From contig JAVHKY010000001.1 in the NCBI GenBank assembly GCA_035079385.1, forward strand, positions 963,001 through 1,027,000: 64,000 nucleotides of DNA, written 5' to 3'. Every line of letters begins with the position of its first letter. The stretch's first letter is position 1. A program made the translations under genes and the position numbers. Under the pieces are notes generated by a model. The model saw only the letters and a program-made list of their open reading frames with translations, ran no database searches and was not told where the DNA came from. Source of the DNA: Aspidiotus rigidus. Taxonomy: Eukaryota; Arthropoda; Insecta; Hemiptera; Diaspididae. Shown here piece by piece: positions 59,860 through 64,000 of this stretch.

Positions 59860-60277
59860 GACTTATTTCCTTTTTCGGAGTCATTGTTCATTCAAAAAAC
59901 ACGGGACGAAAAACTAGATGATAGGAGCGAAGAGATCTATTAGAAGAAAACCTAAGAAGTTCAAACGTCAACGGAATAAATCAGTATTTAGAGGTGGTTA
60001 TTTTGTAGATACGGCACGTATGGGTAAAAGGATGAGGAGCTTGTGACGTCACAATAACTTAATCCATTGCTGAATCTATGAAATTGGCAGCTTTTTATCT
60101 GAATTTATGAAATTAACAACAGCATTGTCAGATTTGTGAACTTGAAGCATTCTTCATCAAATTTCAACTGTCTCAAGTGTTTTTTAAAAAAAATTCAATG
60201 ATCACACAGCTTTTTCAAGAATATCTGATCAAATTATGTGAGGTAATTTTTATTGAGAATTTTTCCCGGCCCCGTAT
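59860..60277. other. No gene seen; perfect TGTGACGTCACA palindrome
   Basis: Contains TTGTGACGTCACAATAAC near 60040, a 14-bp palindrome around a CRE-type octamer. Nothing else was recognised. Confidence 0.5.
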
Positions 60278-60796
60278 AGACCAAGAAATGAAGCCAGAAA
60301 AATAGGGCTACCAGGACACGATGAATATAGAGCTGATTTTTTCATGGAATGTTCAGAACCTTCCCCTGAAGTTGTCCTCAAAAATCCCCGCGAATCCTAA
60401 TGGGGCTTTCCCTTTTACAGGGAGGCAAAGGGAGAGAAATTGAGTTTTTCGTCAATAACTCGATAACGAGTGATCCAAAACAAAAGGCGCAATATATGAC
60501 AAGAAGGCGGGTAGGTGTGACGCGCTCTAGCGGCTTAAATATGAACTGAACGGAAAAAGTCACAGAATATTTTTTGCAGGAAATTGGCCGTAGAACAATT
60601 TTCATATCAAACTTTTTTTTGTGAGGTATTGATGAAAAACTCAATTTCCTTCCCTTTACCCTCCAGTAAGAAGGGAAGCCCAACTTGGATTCGCGGGGAT
60701 TTTTGAAGATACCATTAGGGGAGGCTTCTGAACATTCCATGGAAAAATCAGCTCTGTATTCTTCGTGTACGGGTAGATGTCTTCCTTTCTTGGTCT
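60278..60796. mobile_element. Long-TIR foldback element
   Basis: Arms of about 175 bp (60278-60455 and 60620-60796) pair when one is reversed: AGACCAAGAAATGAAG with the reverse of CTTCCTTTCTTGGTCT, CATGGAATGTTCAGAA in both, TCAAAAATCCCCGCGAATCC in both, GAAATTGAGTTTTTC in both. Arm identity looks like 75-80%. The central 160 bp is unique and non-coding. Class unknown. No target duplication was identified. Confidence 0.75.
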
Positions 60797-61914
60797 TAGA
60801 TTTGTTTTTTAATGTTAAGGAACATTTTTAAGGTTTGGAAAATAACCTTTTTTTAAATTTGGTTCTGCGTAAGACGCTTATTTATACAAATTCAGAACTT
60901 TCTAAAAAAAAACGTTTATAATGATCGAGTACATCATCTGCAGAACGGTTCTTGGGATGATTACTTGGCCATATTTTTCAACGTTCCTCTGAGACTTTTC
61001 CCTTTTAAAGTGAAATGAAAACACATCAAGTAGACAAATTTGGAAAACCGGTGTCAATTTCATGAATTTGGCTGCTGATTTTGCAAATTAGAAAATTAAA
61101 CAAATTAAGTTTAACATAATATTCATAAATTAGCACCAATTTTCACGTAAAAGTTCAAACAGCTTTATACCCTGGGATGGAAAGCTGCGCTAGCTCAGAC
61201 AAGCTAGTTTTCTAGCAAACAATGGTGAATGGAAACTGGAAAATGGACTAGCAGCTAATAAAATAGTGTACAAAGTCTGTTTCAATTAAGAAACAAGATT
61301 TGCAATCCACAATTCACATTCGATGCGCGTTCTTATTGCAATTTTCAGTGAAGTAAGAGCAGAACGTTTGCATTATTCCTGACAAAAGCGTTGCGTTAAT
61401 GTGAGAATTTCTGTTTTGCAACTAGAACAAACACGTTAGACTAGTTTTGTGTCAATCAAACTCGGCTATCTTATCTCAGAGAAGAGATCGCTAACTAAAT
61501 AGGAGCGATTAGTTTCAAGCTATGCTCAACCCATCCACCGAGCGCAGTGATCACGCACTGCTATTCCCCAGTTTCCCCTGACGTTGCGCTTCACCTGACC
61601 CTGTACGATTCTCATTCGCAAATAAAGGCAAAGGAGGCGCCCTCCGGATTTACCGTGGCGGTATTTTGAGGAAGCTTCCAAAAAAAGTGATGAAGTGAAA
61701 AAAGCCATCCAGAAAATCTAAAATTACATTCATTTGAGAGAAAATTGAAAGGGCAACAAGTTTTGTTCTCTGCATTTTTCATGAAAAACAATTTGAACGG
61801 TGAAATTACATTTTTATTAGTATGTTGTGTTATGGTAGAAAACACCATGACCACTTTTTTCGCAGGACAAGTAGCGCTCCTAGCGGACCTTTATCCGCGA
61901 ATGGGCGATCGCAC
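60797..61914. other. No gene seen
   Basis: AT-rich. A short palindromic CTAGC-type cluster lies near 61192-61215. The last bases hold the left target repeat of the next element. Confidence 0.35.
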
Positions 61915-62752
61915 CAGAGATGGTTAGCTAGCCGTTAGCTTTTAGCTGTTAGCCGTTAGCCGGGTGATTTTTGTACAATTTTAGCTAGCCATTAGCTAGA
62001 CGATCAGGAAAAATATTAGCAGTAGCCAGCTGTTAGCCATTCAAAATCAAACTTCTAACGGCTAACAAAAGAGACTATTTTCCTAGTATTTTAGGTTTCT
62101 AATTTCTATTAGTATCAATAAGAAAGACAATGACGGTACAAACTTTAAAAAAAAAATAAAAATATGAAGGAATAATAATAATCTTAGCTTACCACAAGTA
62201 GTTTCAAGTTTTTATAGTCTTTACTCTTGTGTTTTCCTTTCTGACTGTAGTTGTACTTTTTGTTTTTTTCTCCTTAAATTTTTTTCACTTTTACAGTTTT
62301 ACTTTACATTCCAGTTTTTGAAATTTAATTTTATTGTCAATTTGGTAGCTTAGAATAGTGGTACTGCATTTACAATTGGTTTGGTTCTTTTAGAGAGGAG
62401 AAGAAAACAAGGAGAATCCACTATTCAAAGTTCAAACTTTTAAAAAGAAATAAGGAATTTATTAATCTTGACCACCTTGATTTACTGCAAGTAGTTTCAA
62501 AAAAACTTGGAAATAAAATAGCAAATAGCCAAAAGAATGACTTCTATTCAAATATGGTCATTGATTGTCACTTTGGCGCAAAATTTTAGTATGATTTGAC
62601 ATATATGAGAAGAAAAATTCGATTAGCCGTTAGCCAGCTGTTAGCTAGCCGTTGAAAGGCTATCAGCCATTAGCTGTTAGCGGAAGCTGTTGAAAAAAAT
62701 TTTTTAGCTTTAGCCATTAGCGTAAGCTGTTGGGAACGGCTCACCATCCCTG
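61915..62752. mobile_element. Non-autonomous hAT element with perfect 8-bp duplication
   Basis: Termini CAGAGATGGTTAGC and GCTCACCATCCCTG are inverted repeats (12 of 14). GATCGCAC flanks both ends exactly (61907-61914 and 62753-62760), an 8-bp target duplication as in hAT. Both subterminal zones (61920-62060 and 62625-62740) are packed with GTTAGC/TTAGCC/CTAGCC words, the kind of clustered subterminal site that hAT transposases bind. The interior is AT-rich with no ORF of note. Confidence 0.9.
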
Positions 62753-62760
62753 GATCGCAC

Positions 62761-64000
62761 TCCATGGCTAAGTCACATGTAACTGAAACCAACTTACAAT
62801 ACGGGACTACGGGAGTTGAACATCTAATCTCTCATAAGATGGATGGTATCCTCATAGGTACGAGCCATACTGATTTGAATGAAGAAGATACTGAGGCATA
62901 CCTAATTGTCAACAATAAATTTAATTGAGTAATTATACGTAAAACAAAAGGCATTGTCACTACTCTCAGATTATCTGGGTAGTGAGAGTTTACATATTAG
63001 TACACATCATAGATCTACAACCAAAGATCGTCAGTTGATTTTATTGTAAACAATCCCCTGGTTCTTACATCTGCACAACGCACTTAATGGAGAATGGAAA
63101 TGAAGTGTCACCTCAAATTATCAATAGGTTTTACTTGAACAACGACTCATACAAAACATTTATTCGTATCATTAGGTCACCAATTCAATTCTTTACTTGT
63201 GTAAGACTACCGGTAATATTTTGCGAAAACCCTTAATCATGCTCGCTTGTATTTGCATTTTTGTCACCAGCGTCATTTGGAGATTACAGTTTAAGTATTT
63301 TTTTCCGCGTGTAAGTAAAGCAAATTTAAAAATTACAAATTTGAATTTTATTCATTCAAATCGGTACCTTTTTCGCATAATGTTACCCTTTTTGGATCGA
63401 TCTTCTGCTAAGGATTAGAAGGCCGAACATCAGGTTACAATATAAGATCCTTCATCTCATTATTCTCAGATTTGTCAAAATTCAGATGTAAGAAATAAAT
63501 AAGGAATTCATCGTTGATAATGAGGATGGTCAGGAATCACCCAAGTATTTGAGAATATATTTTTGTTTCGACTCTTCAAGTACCTATGAAGAAATATATC
63601 GAATTCAATATTTTTTCTTATAATGGAAAAGTCGATATGTGAAAAAAGTTTATTTACTTTTTTTAAGCACCATCGAATTCAAATATTAAAACCCAGTTAC
63701 CGTGAACAAAGAGGATTGATGGTTTTGTCATCTTATATAATCTGTAAAATTTCTGTCTATTAACACTTAACATCTTGATTAATATGGGATGTTGAAAAGC
63801 CAAATATATCTGCTTCATTCGAGCGTTATTCCAATGTTTCATTTTTTCTTCTTGTCAAACCCGTTGAAAATACTCACAAAATGAAGGTTCTTTTATATAG
63901 TACCCATATTCCATGTAAGATCAGCTTTTCCATCTTTTATTTTGTTTTCCATGTTCATAATATTGTTAGTGTTCTAGAAATATTAAGTCCTTCATGGTAA
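62761..64000. other. No gene seen
   Basis: No recognised protein, RNA gene or TIR. AT-rich to the window end. Confidence 0.35.

Overview
This window is eukaryotic, AT-rich, non-coding chromosomal DNA, most likely from an arthropod and probably an insect. The evidence is the density of poly(A)/poly(T) runs, the lack of long ORFs, and the mix of repeat classes: Jockey- and I-like non-LTR retrotransposons, Penelope-like elements, a Copia-like gag, and Merlin, hAT and other TIR DNA transposons. I cannot name the species. I found no host protein exon, tRNA, rRNA, CRISPR array or bacterial-style operon that I can support. Almost every recognisable protein segment is a transposable-element relic. 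The only intact-looking gene is the Merlin transposase at 58708-59508, and even that carries a suspect catalytic residue.

Layout. 1-1077: disrupted Copia-like gag on the minus strand, running off the left edge. 2147-2825: best copy of a recurrent short element (called HEL-m here) with terminal hairpins and an internal 45-bp minisatellite. Further copies or fragments lie at 3176-3544, 6450-6775, 9280-9525, 17408-17800, 24325-25490, 27809-27895, 31911-32180, 33911-34333, 53553-54447 and 55398-55714. 5196-6300, 7030-8170 and 26582-27560: a second dispersed family (R2), rich in TGACGTCA. 11540-12215: Jockey relic. 12287-12429: small MITE. 12434-13305: Penelope-like relic. 16786-17928: TIR element packed with TCGA. 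18840-20118: large inverted array of diverged 150-210 bp monomers. 22044-22252 and 33598-33795: an inverted pair of a third dispersed family (R3). 32205-32970: second Jockey relic. 36438-36601: near-perfect palindrome. 37840-39185: I-like retrotransposon 3' half with poly(A). 42122-42660: SWIM zinc-finger/MULE-like relic. 43538-44371: 3' end of another RNase-H-class retrotransposon. 44800-45540: very AT-rich diverged repeats. 52555-53552: I-like relic with an RNase H domain. 55735-56700: second Penelope-like relic. 58401-59859: full-length Merlin element. 60278-60796: long-TIR foldback. 61915-62752: hAT-type non-autonomous element with a perfect 8-bp target duplication.

How the parts relate. 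Insertions are nested and can be ordered. A HEL-m copy interrupts the RNase H of an I-like element, and a hAT element with its own 8-bp target duplication later landed inside that copy. A TIR MITE sits inside an R2 copy whose homologue lacks it. A HEL-m copy sits inside an older, inverted HEL-m copy. The most promising unexplained items are the HEL-m family (possibly Helentron/HINE-like), the TCGA-dense TIR element, the inverted monomer array, and the excess of TGACGTCA octamers tied to repeats.
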